Below are positions 24,305-36,030 of a DNA stretch of 64,000 nt, in pieces. Both the position numbers and the translations under genes were made by a program. Each line of letters opens with the position of its first letter. Within the stretch, counting starts at the first letter, position 1. Location of the stretch: NCBI RefSeq assembly GCF_018691265.1, contig NW_024881316.1, positions 29,860,819-29,924,818 on the forward strand, given 5' to 3'. The notes beneath the pieces were generated by a model. That model was not told the DNA's origin and ran no database searches. It saw nothing but the letters and a program-made list of their open reading frames with translations. The stretch comes from Tyto alba (lineage: Eukaryota > Chordata > Aves > Strigiformes > Tytonidae).

Positions 24305-24802
24305 TGTTGTGGTTTGAGCCTGGTCAGCAACTAAACACCACACAGCCGCTCACCCACCTTCCCCGGCTTGGGAATGGGGAGGCAATTGGGGGCAAAGGGA
24401 GACTCGCAGGTTGAGATAAAAAACAGTTTAATAACAGTAACAGAAAAATACAGTGACAGTATAAACCCATAATGTACAATACAGCTGCTCACCACCTGCC
24501 AGCTGACACCTGCCTGTCCCCAGCTAGTGATCCCAAAACACAAAGACACCATGGCAACACTCCTGGAAGTGAGAGCATGCCTTCCTGCCCACTCCTTCCT
24601 TTATATAGTGAGCATAACATCACATGACATGGAATATCAGCCAATCCGGGCCCAGTACTCCAGCTGTGCTCCCCCTGCTCCCCCTGCCCCCGCACACAGG
24701 CAGGGCACACAGAGCTGGAGAGTCCCTGGAATCTCAGTGTGCATCAGCACTCCTCCAGCTACCAAAACAAGCATGAACTCTATTCCAGCCTGAACCAGGA
24801 CA
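24305..24802 (-). mobile_element. Solo LTR, avian endogenous retrovirus, minus strand (family A, copy 2)
   Basis: A 498-base LTR of the same family as 2540-3006: same ends (TGTCCTGGTT and CCACAACA on minus), and the same order of TATA (CTATATAAAG, about 24599-24608) and ATTAAA (24427-24432). A perfect 5-base duplication CCACC flanks it (24300-24304 and 24803-24807). It differs from copy 1 by small insertions in U3 (a duplicated CCCCCTGCTCC-like block near 24670) and in the region before the TATA box. Because it has its own duplication it is an independent insertion. Confidence 0.92.
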
Positions 24803-26519
24803 CCACCTCTCTCTCTCCTCACCCCCACCCCAATGAAGAACAGTGATATGATGTCTCATCAGTGCAGATCACACAGGCACTAAAATTAGTAGGCATCATT
24901 TGTTTGTTTCATCAAGTTCCTTGTATTTAGGCAGCACAAGTGATACACTAAAGTACCATAATATTTTTCAAATACTCAGAACAAGCGAATTTTAAGTAAC
25001 TTTCCATCTTCTTTCTGCTCTTGGGAAACATTTCCAAGATGCATGTTTCTTAGTGTTATGTGTAGCATCTGGGAGCATTATGCAAAGATCTGCCTAAAGG
25101 TTAATGGAAGAATATACTTACAACCCAACAGTCAGTCTCTACAAAGTTCAGTATAAGGTACTTCCTAGATTAACACAGAAAGTTTTTTCCATGGGATGAT
25201 TAGACTGCTGATGTTACTCACTTTGAAATGGCACTTAAATAATTGTGATGACATCTTCTAAGTGCATTTTGAGACAGTCCTTTATAATTAATTACTCATT
25301 TTCATGAATCATGTATCTATTCAAAGTATACCTGTTACTAGTAAAATGGTGGTAATGGAAATTTAATAGCATTTTTTATTTTTTAGTGCATTATGGGGTT
25401 GAGATTTTTGTCCATCTTTGGTGGACATTATATCTGGGTTATTTCAGTTAGACACCCTGACAGCCTTGATCCCCTGGGCTATACCTATAACTGCTAAATC
25501 ACTGAATGTTCAGACACTGGCAACAGGCTTAAGTTGACAGAGATGCACAGGCTGCAAGGCTGTAGCAACTTCTCTTTTGGGCAAATGATTTCTTGTGTGC
25601 AAAATCACTCCTGAGCATATGTGAAAAAGGACAAGAATTACGGAACACTCTGCCTTGGAGCTTAGTGCCTCTAACACAATTTCAAATATCATATTACTTT
25701 CACAGTACAGTGTGTGTATATATCTTTGTATATTTATGTTTGTTTGGTTTCTTATTTTTAATAACAATTCCTTTTAATCCATGGGTATATAAAACTTAAA
25801 AACAATATAATACTTGTTTTATCATGCTATAAGTATGCTTTTTTCAGATAGGAGACTGTTTCGCTAACACAATTATTACTACTATGTTATCACTACTGAG
25901 TAATAGTATTTTATATAGAAGGTTATCATATCTAAACAAAGTATTTAGTTATATATGTCTTCAAAAAACATTATTAGAACTTTCCACCTAAGCAGTATCA
26001 ATAGGAGAAATTTCTGGCTGTGGCTGACTGACTAATAACTATGCTGGTGAGGTGACATTGCTCTTTTTCATTTCTAAGTGGTATGTAGTTCTTCCATATT
26101 TCTCCCTTATCCTTCAGTCTAATTTTTTCTAGATGTAGTGTTCCAGAGCAGCCTACTTTTTACTTTTTGTCTTGTTGGATGCAAGTGGACTAAAGAGAAA
26201 AGGTGCTGTTTTGGGGACCCTACCACATCATCCTTAGTTGCTGAGAAGGAATTTGAAAGAATATTTTCCCTTCATCATTTATAGGCAGGGTGATGTGTGA
26301 ACAGCAAATTCCATAGTATCTGGGGCTGACACATATATATTCTGACAAAGGCCAAGGAGCTACTTTACAAATATAAAATAAAAATCTAAGGAAGTTGCAG
26401 TTATTGCAATACAACAATAAATAAATATCTGTTCAATCAGTGATATCTTACCGTGGTCTTCATCTATCTAATGGGAGGATACAGATCAAAGGGGAAGGTA
26501 ATACTTTCAAGTTTGTAGC
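24803..26519. other. Non-repetitive AT-rich sequence, no gene
   Basis: No transposon or exon recognised. The first 30 bases are CT- and CA-rich. Small frames at 25510-25767 minus and 25593-25799 plus overlap each other and lack features. Confidence 0.6.
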
Positions 26520-26780
26520 AATGTGACAGGAGGCAATGGACAGCAGTTGCAACAAGAGAAATTTTGACTAGACTTTTAACCTCCACACAGAATGGCTAAA
26601 CATTGTCACAGACTGCCCAGCAGTCTTGTGGGATCTCTAACTTTGGACATAACCAAAGCTCAACAGGACAAGGCCCTAAGCAACCTGCTACTAGCTGACC
26701 CCTGCTTCAAGCAGGAGGCTGTGCTAGATGATCTCCAGAGGTCCCTTGCAAGCTAAATTATTCTATGATTTTGTGAAATA
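26520..26780 (+). mobile_element. CR1 LINE 3' end fragment, plus strand
   Basis: About 260 diverged bases of the CR1 end: the ORF2 tail, then GATGATCTCCAGAGGTCCCTT (in the 3' UTR) and the terminal octamers ATTATTCTATGATTTTGTG. No intact coding frame. Divergence from the CR1 consensus is visibly greater than at 705-1292. Confidence 0.88.
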
Positions 26781-29700
26781 TTCTCTGTCATTTTCCTTTA
26801 CTGTGAATAAGTTTGGTCTGTGATTCAGTCAGTTTTCCTAAAAGCTACACAATCTGACAATTCAATTTTAATTTAAATGACTACTCTGAAAAACATGTGA
26901 ATGTTATGTCATGTTTTAAAAAGTGTTATACCTTTGTAAGGGCCTCACTCTGGCATTTACTATGGTAAAGCTGTCAGTGGTTTAAAAGTACAGTAGAAGT
27001 GACTTGCATTATTTTAATTAACGTATCTTCAAGACCTCACTATAAATACCCTGTTACTCTATAATGAATAATGATATTTGCATAGATGTAGCACAGATTT
27101 TACACTCCTGAAATTCTATTTTAAATTAAATCTAATGATCTAGAGATGTCACTCATTTTGGCGGCATGTTGCAAAAAGCAGATTTAATGCCATGCCTAAA
27201 CAAGTTGTAATTGAACTGTCCAGAAATGTAATTTGGTTGCATGAAAAGGGATAGTAGCCAGATTTTGTATTCCCCCTTCCTATAATAAAATTTATGTTAA
27301 TTCTTTTACTGTCTTGCAATTATCATCACTAGCTAATATGAGCTTATCAACAAATCATCAGGAACTTAATTTATACACATATTTTTAGGATGTACAAGAA
27401 TGAAAGTTCCATGGTGAATAAAGTTTTAGTTAATAGGGGAGGTTGCACTGCCAACTGCTATGCAAATTAAAGTCACTGAAGCATTGTTCAAGGCTGTTGC
27501 ACAGATCTATTCAGTGCTGCAAATATTTAGATTTTCTTCTTTTTTAATTAAATAATTAGTGCTGCTTTTTGTATGATTTGTTATGTATTTCTGATGTGCA
27601 CCAGAATCATAAATCCTGGCACAGCTGATAAGCATAGGAAGATCTCCTCTGGGACATAGTAGTACTTTGGATTGAATGCAAAATAACTGACACTTTGATA
27701 CTGATAATATTACCTTGCCCAATTACAGTGACTAAAATAACTGCACAAATGCTACACAATCACAGGAATCATGTGGGAAATAATATTTATTTGAAATGAA
27801 ACTGTATAAAACTAGCAGATAAACCAAAACAGTTTAAAAATATGATAACTGTTAAGAATTAACTATTAACTATTTCAAGTGGTGAGCAAAGGTAATCTCA
27901 AGTAGAAAGTCTGTCTTCTGAAATACGGGGTAAAATTTGTGAAAGTAAGGAGAAGTGTTATTTTTGGCATTGGCCAGTAATGACAGCTGGATTCTAACTT
28001 CCTCTTAGCCAAGCGATTATATGAAGATATAAGTACTCAGTGGCAGCCCAAATATGTCCAGCAGAATGGGCCTGGAAATTATATATTTTCCAAGCAGAAG
28101 CTTCAGTTCTTCTGCCTATGCTTCTGTTCTGAGACAGGTGACCCATCAACATTTCCTTTGACTCATGTATTTCCAGCATCTTGCATTTCTCAGTTCACCT
28201 GCTACACCTATTGGATGACACCTTCCTTGTAACATCCTTAGTTGCAGCAGGAGCTACATGAACTTCAATAATCAAGAATTAGGGCTGTATCTAACACAGG
28301 CAATATTAGGCAAATGTAAATTATTTAACTTCTAAAATGTGAAACTACTGTGAAGGTAATGTTGGCAAGGGTGGTCAGCGCTACAGAGCAGCCTCTATAT
28401 GGGGAGAGACCATCAGTGAAGCAGAACTCTGCATCTGGGAAAAGAGAAATTAAATTTAGGATACAATGAAAATTTAGAGAAGGTAAAAGATGAAGAGAAT
28501 ACTAATTTTTTTTTTGTAACACAAGAAGTAGGTGAAACTTAAAGAAAAGTTCATACAGTAGGTTTAAAACCTGCATTTGGCATTCTGTTTGCTTGTTTGT
28601 TTGTTTTTTCAAATAGTGCATGATTCAATTGCAGAACACATAGCCACAGGATATTGCCCAAATATATATATGCATTTAAAGGGGATGGGAAATTCATAGA
28701 GGATGGGACTCAGTCATGCCTCTGAAGTCTGGTAGTCCAGAGAAACCTCCAGATTGTAAATTCACTAAAAGTCAACTTGTTCAAAGACAGGAAGGTTTAT
28801 CGAGCTCTAGTTCTTATACTCTTTCCCTAAATATCTGCTGATGATCAGTATCTGAGGTAGGATATTGATTTATTCTGTATGGACACGTAGAGATCAAAGG
28901 CTGTATCTAGAGAATATAGTTAGAGAATACAGCGAGAGAAAACTTGAACCATTGAGATTTTAATTCAGTGCCAAAGATACATACTTTAAATTTGTAGCCC
29001 CAGGATCCAGTAAAAGCAACAATTTTCCCCCCATTTTTCTTAAAATAGAAGCATGTAGTTCTGTGAATAGTGGAACAATCAACATTTGGTTCCCTTCAGA
29101 GTTTTGCATGCCAGTTAACTTGGAACTTAAGAAAAATATTTCTCATGGTTGTGGCATTATAATGCATTAGATCATTGATGTCTAACTGTCCTTCAGTTAC
29201 TGCAATAGTATGGTTTCTTTTCTTTATTCCATGCCAAATCTGTCCATTTTTTTTTATTTATAATTGAGCAGCTTATTGAAAAATTGAGGAAAAAATGCAG
29301 GGAAACTCTTATATACATACACCATGATTATATATAGCTTGCTCTTTCATGAGATGAGGCTGTGGCAGTCCCTTTAACATCCTCTGCCCTTGCTTTCTGT
29401 AGCTGTTTGCAGCAGCTGCTCAGTGACATATTTCTAGGCATTTCTTCTTCCCTTTGACTGTCCACAACCACTACCAATCCTGGCTGTGATGACCTAAGGA
29501 ATCGAAAACATTCTGAAATGATTCTACCCAAATAAAACAGAAAATGTGATCCTATCAAGCTTAAGACAAAAGAATTCAATATTAAATGACAGTCATTTAA
29601 AACAGATTTGCATGTTCCATTTCATCAACTTGAAATATGCTTTTAAATGATTCTCAACATTTAGCAATTATGCAGTTTTGACTAAATCAAACTATATACA

Positions 29701-29858
29701 TAAACAATACTGGCAGTGAATTTGTCACCATTTGTTTTCAGAGTAAGCACACCATTGAGATGAATACAGGAGTACCCTAACTTTCATCTATATGTTTGTT
29801 CTCATCAAAGACTCAGAAATGTTTAATTCTATTTTACGAAAATCTGAACAGCATATGG

Positions 29859-29893
29859 GAAAAAAAGAGAGAGAGAGAAAAAAAAAAAAAAAA
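29859..29893. repeat. (GA)n/poly(A) low-complexity run
   Basis: A-rich tract with five GA units followed by at least 16 A residues; purine-only on the plus strand. Confidence 0.9.
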
Positions 29894-30369
29894 TAGTCTT
29901 ATTTTCAATGTGCTCCCAGGCAGATTTGGCTCACAGATTTCCATCCTTCAGTGATATGATTTCTAAAATATTTTCCTGCCTAAACCATGAAGATTCCAGC
30001 AATTTCTGAGAAGTTATACTTTATAAATGTAACTTATTTTACTCTTAGATTGAAACCAAAATAGATAAGATTGAAAGACAGGCAACAGTCTTGCTGAAAT
30101 TACTAGTTTTGGTAGAAAATTTTTCCATTTTTTCTTGCAGATAGCTCTATTTGTTAATAAACACACAGCTAGTTTTGTACATTCTTGACACGGGCATATC
30201 CATTTGCACAGGTACACTAACAAGGTCAGCAGACACTAGATGTATAAAAGACGAGAAAATATTATTAACAAAATCCCCTTTCAAAGATGATGTCCTTCAG
30301 TTTTAAGTACAAAACTTTTAATAGCCAGTTTTCCTCAGCTATATTATGTTTTTCCTTATTTAATTTCAG

Positions 30370-30452
30370 TCTTCATGGTCTCCTGATGGTCCAAATAAGA
30401 GCTTCCCAGATATCCGAATTGTTACAGTGCCGCATTTTAGGTACTTTCCATG
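30370..30452 (+). other. Candidate plus-strand exon (83 nt), unidentified
   Basis: The segment is preceded by a T-rich acceptor tract ending TTTAATTTCAG (30359-30369) and followed by a near-consensus donor TG|GTAAGTG (30453 on). Two of three frames are open. Frame 1 reads SSWSPDGPNKSFPDIR and then IVTVPHFRYFP, which looks protein-like in composition; frame 2 is also open, so coding status is undecided. At 83 bases it would end in phase 2. I do not recognise a protein. It could be an exon of a gene crossing the window, a lncRNA exon, or a decoy. Confidence 0.3.
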
Positions 30453-33031
30453 GTAAGTGAAGTCACAAAAACAACAGTAGAAAATGGTCTTCTTTCACCC
30501 GGGTCCATCTATCTCTGTGTGAGCAAGAATGTAGATCTCAAAGTAAGAACAACAGTTTTGGTCAGAAGGTTTGTTTAATCCATATGGTTTTTCACACCTT
30601 CTGAGTGGTTGCAGTGTAGTTGTTATACTACTAATCATTCAAGACCCATGTCTAGACCCATGAATCTCAGCTACTGAATTAATCTGTGGCAAACTCCCAG
30701 TGAGGCTCAGCTGGCATCGATAAGTCCTCTCACTTCTCAGCTGCTCTCTGCTCGCTGGAAAAGAAAGCAGAGACAGAACTGCCTTCCTACCTGCTGTGAC
30801 CAGCTGAGGTACAACCCTGCTTGTAGGACTCCAGACAGCAGAGTCAGGGCTCAAACATGCCGCTGAGGTTATTCGCCCCTTTCTAGTCATCCCTGAAGGA
30901 AAGAGATTTGTGAGGAAAAGAGTGCTGGGTGCCTTAGTAACCTGCAGCCACGCTTGCTCAGCCAAACTCCTTTTTCCTCCAGCTTGGCATTGATAGTACC
31001 ACCTTTATTCCCTGAATCTCCTCCTTCAACTCCAGTGCTGCCCAATGAAATAATGGTTCTTCAGGCAATATTAAAAAAAAAAAAAATCTCATATTTGAGG
31101 CTGTTAGATTAAAAGCTTATTCCCTTGGTGTGCATAGACTGTGATGTAGACAGTTATTTCAGACTCCAGAAGTGAGTGAAAGCCTCTTCCACCCCAGGTC
31201 TTTCCAGAACAGCTTTACTGCTGCCATCCTGATGACAGCTGAGCGGGTCAAGGTAGGGACCTGAAAGGAGGAGGCAGGATCAAGCCATAATTTCCTCAGA
31301 CCTTTTGGTTCTTTTGCTATTATTGGGCCTTAGCAACTCTCTATCATTTTATCATCACAGTACTCAAGAAGACACATCAAGATCAAAATAAAACTATTGA
31401 AAAAGTATATAAACTGGAAAAAAAAACATACTGAATGATTACTGGAAAATGGCACCAATATATGCAGTACGGTGTCATGAATGCTTGCATTAAAGCAATT
31501 GTCTCCGTAGACACAATGAAACTTTGATTATTTTTTCCACTCAGTCTTTATTTTCAGAGAGGTAACTGCTTCCATATCTAACCACTGAGATTCTTAATAA
31601 GAGTTGGTGGAAAAAAAAAAAAAAAGTTTTCTAAAAAACCTGGAATATGTATTTTGCAATCTTAAAATTGAAATTCTAGCATTTTAAACAATTTTGTATT
31701 AAACTGATTGTTGGGCAACTGTGGTGGTCATGGTCCACCACAGAAGAGAAATATCATAAGGTTTAAGAGCCAATCCCTTCTTCAAGTCTGAAGATAAATG
31801 GGTCCAAGTTCAGATTTGTTTTGTGAATTAATTAATTCCAGAGCATGCAACTATACTTAACTATTATTGCAGTCACTGACATATTTGCGAACTATTTCTT
31901 TCAGTAAGAAATAAAAACTACTTTGGCATAGTTTAGCAGGTCAGCCAATGAATCAGCAAGCTTGTGAAAAGCCAGAACTGATGAAAGCTGCTGTGATCTT
32001 GGATAAAAAAAAAAAAAGTCAGATACGTAATTCCTCCTTGCACTTCATTCTGACACCGAATTAATTATGTGGAAAAGGAGAAGTTGTCCCTGACTGTCTT
32101 CATTACTTATCATGAATATGGGACCAAATGTAGTAGGTGAAGCCTGTTGTGCTTTCTGACCCATGTCCCACAACTTTTTGGAACATAAGATGTTCTTTTG
32201 CTCTAAGAAACTTATATGACTGCTTTGCTTAACAAAAGGTTGTTATGCAACCTGATTTGTTGTTCAGGACTTTTTTACTCATATTTCATATTTGCTCAAT
32301 CCTACTCCTTCACAAAGCAGTGGTGTAGTTAATTAATCCCTGTTTCAACTGAGGCGGTGTAGTCATTTTGCCTGTGTTTTCTGCCATGATGAAAAGGAGG
32401 ACACCATAAGCAACAAGATATGAAGTTATTTATTTATCTCTAAAAACTGTCACCAAAAATAGGGAATATTGGCATGTATAGCATATGGTTATGGATTATA
32501 TTACAGTCAAATAGAACAAAATCAGGCTTGCTTTTAAAATGGTGACCAAAACCTCCTATCTTTCTTTTATGGAACATGAGAACGTCGGTCTTATACTGTA
32601 ATCTAAAATTTCATTTAATCTCTTTCAGTTGTTATATTTGGTTTATTATATTGCAACAATTTAGAAAAAATAAATAAATAAAAAAAAATACCCAGGAAAA
32701 ACATAGTTAAACCATAAAACCATTTCATACAAAAGTCATGCTACTGATCTGAATTTAATGTGGCAGCTTGACATACAAAAGTGATGTGAATAGAAGTGTA
32801 AGATAGTCAGAGAGTGGGATGGCAATGACAGTGGTCTGCAGGCAAGGAAAGGAAGGGGCAAAGCACATGGACTAGTGTAGGAGAATGAGGAAGCAGTACA
32901 TGGAACAACAGGAGGAGAAGACATCGGTTCTCAGACTTGGAGGCAGAAAGATTATAAATCACTCACCAGGAATAAAGCATTCTTTTGAATTTCTATTGAG
33001 AACTCTTCTTATTTCTTTCTACATATTTTCT

Positions 33032-33050
33032 GTTTTTTTTTTTTTTTTTT
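33032..33050. repeat. Poly(T) run, T19
   Basis: Nineteen T residues followed by ATTTTTGC. Confidence 0.9.
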
Positions 33051-33429
33051 ATTTTTGCTGCTTAAAATAAATGTTTACTGCTACTTCTTGTGTGTTTTAT
33101 TTTTAGGGAACTAACACTAGGTAGGAACCTCCTTACATCCATATTTCTGAGTTGTGCATCAGGTTTAAGTGTTCAGCTGTGAGCTCTATAGTTTGAAAAT
33201 TTGCTACTTCCACATTGCTCTTTTAAAGAATAATCCCATTACTGAAAACAGAGGTGCTTGCAAAAATTAGCCAAGGCCATTAACTGAAAGGAATTGCTGT
33301 TTAATATTTCTCTATAAATAGCATTAATCACAGTGTTTCTCTTCTAGAGAGACCAGCTGTTGGGTCTGTTTAAGAAATACACACCTATTAGACAAGAAGC
33401 TGAATAAATAAGTGTTGCTACTTATGTAA

Positions 33430-33596
33430 GAAATATAAAAACATAAATATATATGTTTATATATAAGCATTTGGAAGATATTTAATATATTCACTGAATT
33501 TGAAATACATATATATTTCAAGTATGTATATATATATAAAATATATTTTAAATATATGTATATATAAAATATATTTTTAAATATATATATTTCACA
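33430..33596. repeat. TA-rich low-complexity block, self-complementary
   Basis: Repeated ATATATAT, AAATATATTT and TATATAAAATATA motifs over about 165 bases, interrupted near 33460-33480. Most motifs are palindromic, so the block can form hairpins or cruciforms. Confidence 0.85.
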
Positions 33597-34387
33597 TTTG
33601 GTGTTTAAAGGATTGGACTGCCATTACCACAGCAGAGCTTTTAGCCTGTCACAGGACTCATACAGGTTAAAGAGAAGCAGTCCCCAAAGAGTCTATTCAG
33701 AATCATTCCTGTAGGGCTTCTTGAAGATAGGGTAGTTTCAGAAAATATGGTTATTTTACAGCTGGTCGTCCAGAAGAAACTGCTACTAAACATTAGTTGC
33801 AATGGTTGAATTGAAAAATAAGAATAGTTTTATGCCACAGGTAAAGCACTGTCACTTTAGGAAGTAGGCTGACCTCAGCTGTTAGACAAACATATCCAAT
33901 GATGACGTGCTTGAAGTAGTAAAACAAGTTGTAATGTTGGTTATGTAAGCAATTCCCACAGGTTTTTCCTCAGTACTTTCCCCTACTTCCAGAACTCATT
34001 ATCACTAATAATAGTGATGTGACATCAGGAATAAAAACAGTAGCCTAAGGGCACCTTTTATTTTGTTTCATAAGTAGAGTTAGCTCTCTATGTCACTAGA
34101 AAATATTGTATTTCACTGCAAACTCCATGACTGTTTTTCAGAAATTCACTCAAATGCAGGGGCACTTCTTATCTGGAAAGCAGTGGGATCCAACCCCGTG
34201 AGAACTTCCTAATCCTCAATAAAATCTTACTGTGCTTTGTTTTCCCCCCTTGTTAAGTATGGATAGCAAATGCCAGCATTGAGCCAAGCACCACAACACA
34301 ACAGGATAAGATGTACACACTGACAGAAGTAGATTGCACTGCCTAGCGGGAATCCCCACTAGCTAAAACCTGCTGTTTCAGTGATAT

Positions 34388-36030
34388 TTCACAGAATCAT
34401 AGAATGGTTTGGGTTGGAAGGGACCTTAAGGATCATCTATTTCCAAACCCCCTGCTGTGGGCAGGGACACCTTCCACTAGACCAGGTTGCTCAAAGCCCC
34501 GTCCAACCTGGCCTTGAACCCTTCCAGGGAGAGGGCAGCCACAGCTTCTATGGGTAACCTGTGTCAGTGCCTCACCACCCTCACAGGAAAGAATTTCTTC
34601 TTTGTATCTAATCAAAATCTACTCTCTTTCATTTTAAAGCAGTTAGCCCTCATCCTATCACTACACGACCTGATAAAGAGTCCCTCCTCAACTTTTCTGT
34701 AGGCCCCCTTTAAGTACTATAAGGCTGCTATAAGGTCTCCCTGGAGCCTTCTCTTCTCCGGGCCAAACAACCAAAACTCTCTCAGCCTGTCCTCGTAGGG
34801 GAGGTGCTCCAGCCCCCTGACTGTCTTCGTGGCCTCCTCTGGACCTGCTCCAACAGGTCCATGTCCTCCTTATGTTGGGAGCCCCAGAGCTGATCACAGT
34901 ACTCCAGGTGGGGTCTCACAAGAGCAAAGTAGAGGGGCAGAACCACTTTCCTCAATCTGCTGTCCACACTTCTCTGATGCAGTCCAGGATGTGGTTGGCT
35001 TTCTGGTCTGTGAGCGCACATTGCTGGCTCATAGCCAGTTTTCCATCCACTAGTACCCCCAAGTCCTTCTCCACAGGGCTGCTATCAATCCATTCAACAT
35101 CTAACCTGTATTTTTGCTTGGGATTGCCCCGTCCCATGTGCAGGACCTGGCACTTGGCCTTGTTGAACTTTGTGCGGTTTTCATGGGCCCACCTCTCAAG
35201 CCTTTCAAGGTCCCTCTGGATGGCATTCCTTCCCTACAGCATGTCGACCGCACCACACAGCTTGGTGTCGTCGGTGAGGTTGCTGACGGTGCACTCAATC
35301 CCACTGTCCATGTCATCAACAAAGATGAAAACCAGTGCTGGTCTCAATGCCAATCCCTGAGGAATGCCACTTGTCATGGCTCTCCACTTGGACATCGAGC
35401 TGTTGACTGCAACTGAGTGTGACCATCCAGACAATTCTTTATCCACTGAGTGGTCCATCCATCAAATCGAAGTCTCTCCAATTTAAAGACAAAGATGTCT
35501 TGCGGGACAGTGTCAAATGCTTTGCACAAGTCCAGATAGATGACGTCAGTTGCTCTTTCCTTATACAACAATACTGTAACTCCATCGAAGAAGGCCACCA
35601 AATTTGTCAGGCACACTTTTCCCTTGGTGAAGCTATGTTGGTTGTGACCAATCACCTCCTTATTTTCCATGTTCCCTAGCATAGTTTCCAGGAGGATCTA
35701 CTCCATGATCTTGACAGGCACAGAGGTGAGACTGACTGGCCTGTAGTTCCCTGGGTCTTCCTTTTTTCCCAATTTAAAAATGGGGATTATTTTTCCCCTT
35801 TTTCCAGTCAGCAGGAACATCACTGGACTGTCATGACTTGCCAAATGTGATGGATAGTGACTTAGCCATTTCATCCGCCAGTTCCCTCAAGACCTGCAGA
35901 TTCATCTCATCAGGTCCTATGGACTTGCGGACCTTCAGGTTCCTTAGATGATCTCAAATCTGATCTTCTCCTAAAATGGGCAGTTCTTCTTTCTCCCAGT
36001 CCCCGCCTTTCATTTCTACACCTTTGGTGG
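34388..36030 (-). mobile_element. CR1 LINE, 1.6 kb, minus strand, includes broken reverse transcriptase
   Basis: The longest CR1 in the window. The 3' end is at left (TTCACAGAATCATAGAATGG, 34389 on) and the copy runs leftwards, so ORF2 lies at higher coordinates. It extends from the 3' UTR through the ORF2 C-terminus and nearly all of the reverse transcriptase palm. It is 5'-truncated near 36030, before the endonuclease domain. Stops and frameshifts break it into several pieces. It is less diverged than the fragments at 6896 and 62224. Confidence 0.95.
34688..35990 (-). pseudogene. CR1 ORF2 reverse transcriptase remnant
   Basis: On minus, in order from right to left: the block KSIGPDEMNLQVLRELAD (near 35900), then [17 protein letters not shown] (near 35600), motif [10 protein letters not shown] (35512-35538), motif B SGIPQG (35354-35371), and the catalytic motif C box, here LTDD where CR1 has FADD (35267-35278), then the C-terminal blocks [19 protein letters not shown] and REVWTADSR-like sequence. 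Motif A and motif B/C are in different frames, so a frameshift lies near 35400-35458, and an in-frame stop precedes the B-domain block. The two catalytic aspartates survive, but the protein cannot be made. Confidence 0.9.

Larger units (their letters stand above)
26781..34387. other. 7.6-kb stretch without recognised transposons
   Basis: No confirmed gene. It holds a candidate exon (30370-30452), a GA/poly(A) low-complexity run (29859-29893), A runs at 31073-31086 and about 31610-31625, a T19 run (33032-33050) and a TA-rich low-complexity block (33430-33596). A minus-strand frame of 108 codons at 30639-30965 has no recognisable motif. Confidence 0.55.

Noticed and set aside
2540..24802. The two family A LTRs as the ends of one 22-kb provirus
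   Set aside because: Each has its own perfect duplication of different sequence, and the DNA between them is ordinary genomic sequence with other insertions and no gag, pol or env.
27076..27467. Two octamer (ATTTGCAT/ATGCAAAT) motifs in inverted orientation as an enhancer
   Set aside because: An 8-base motif is expected a few times by chance in 64 kb of AT-rich DNA; another copy occurs at 59068. No further support.
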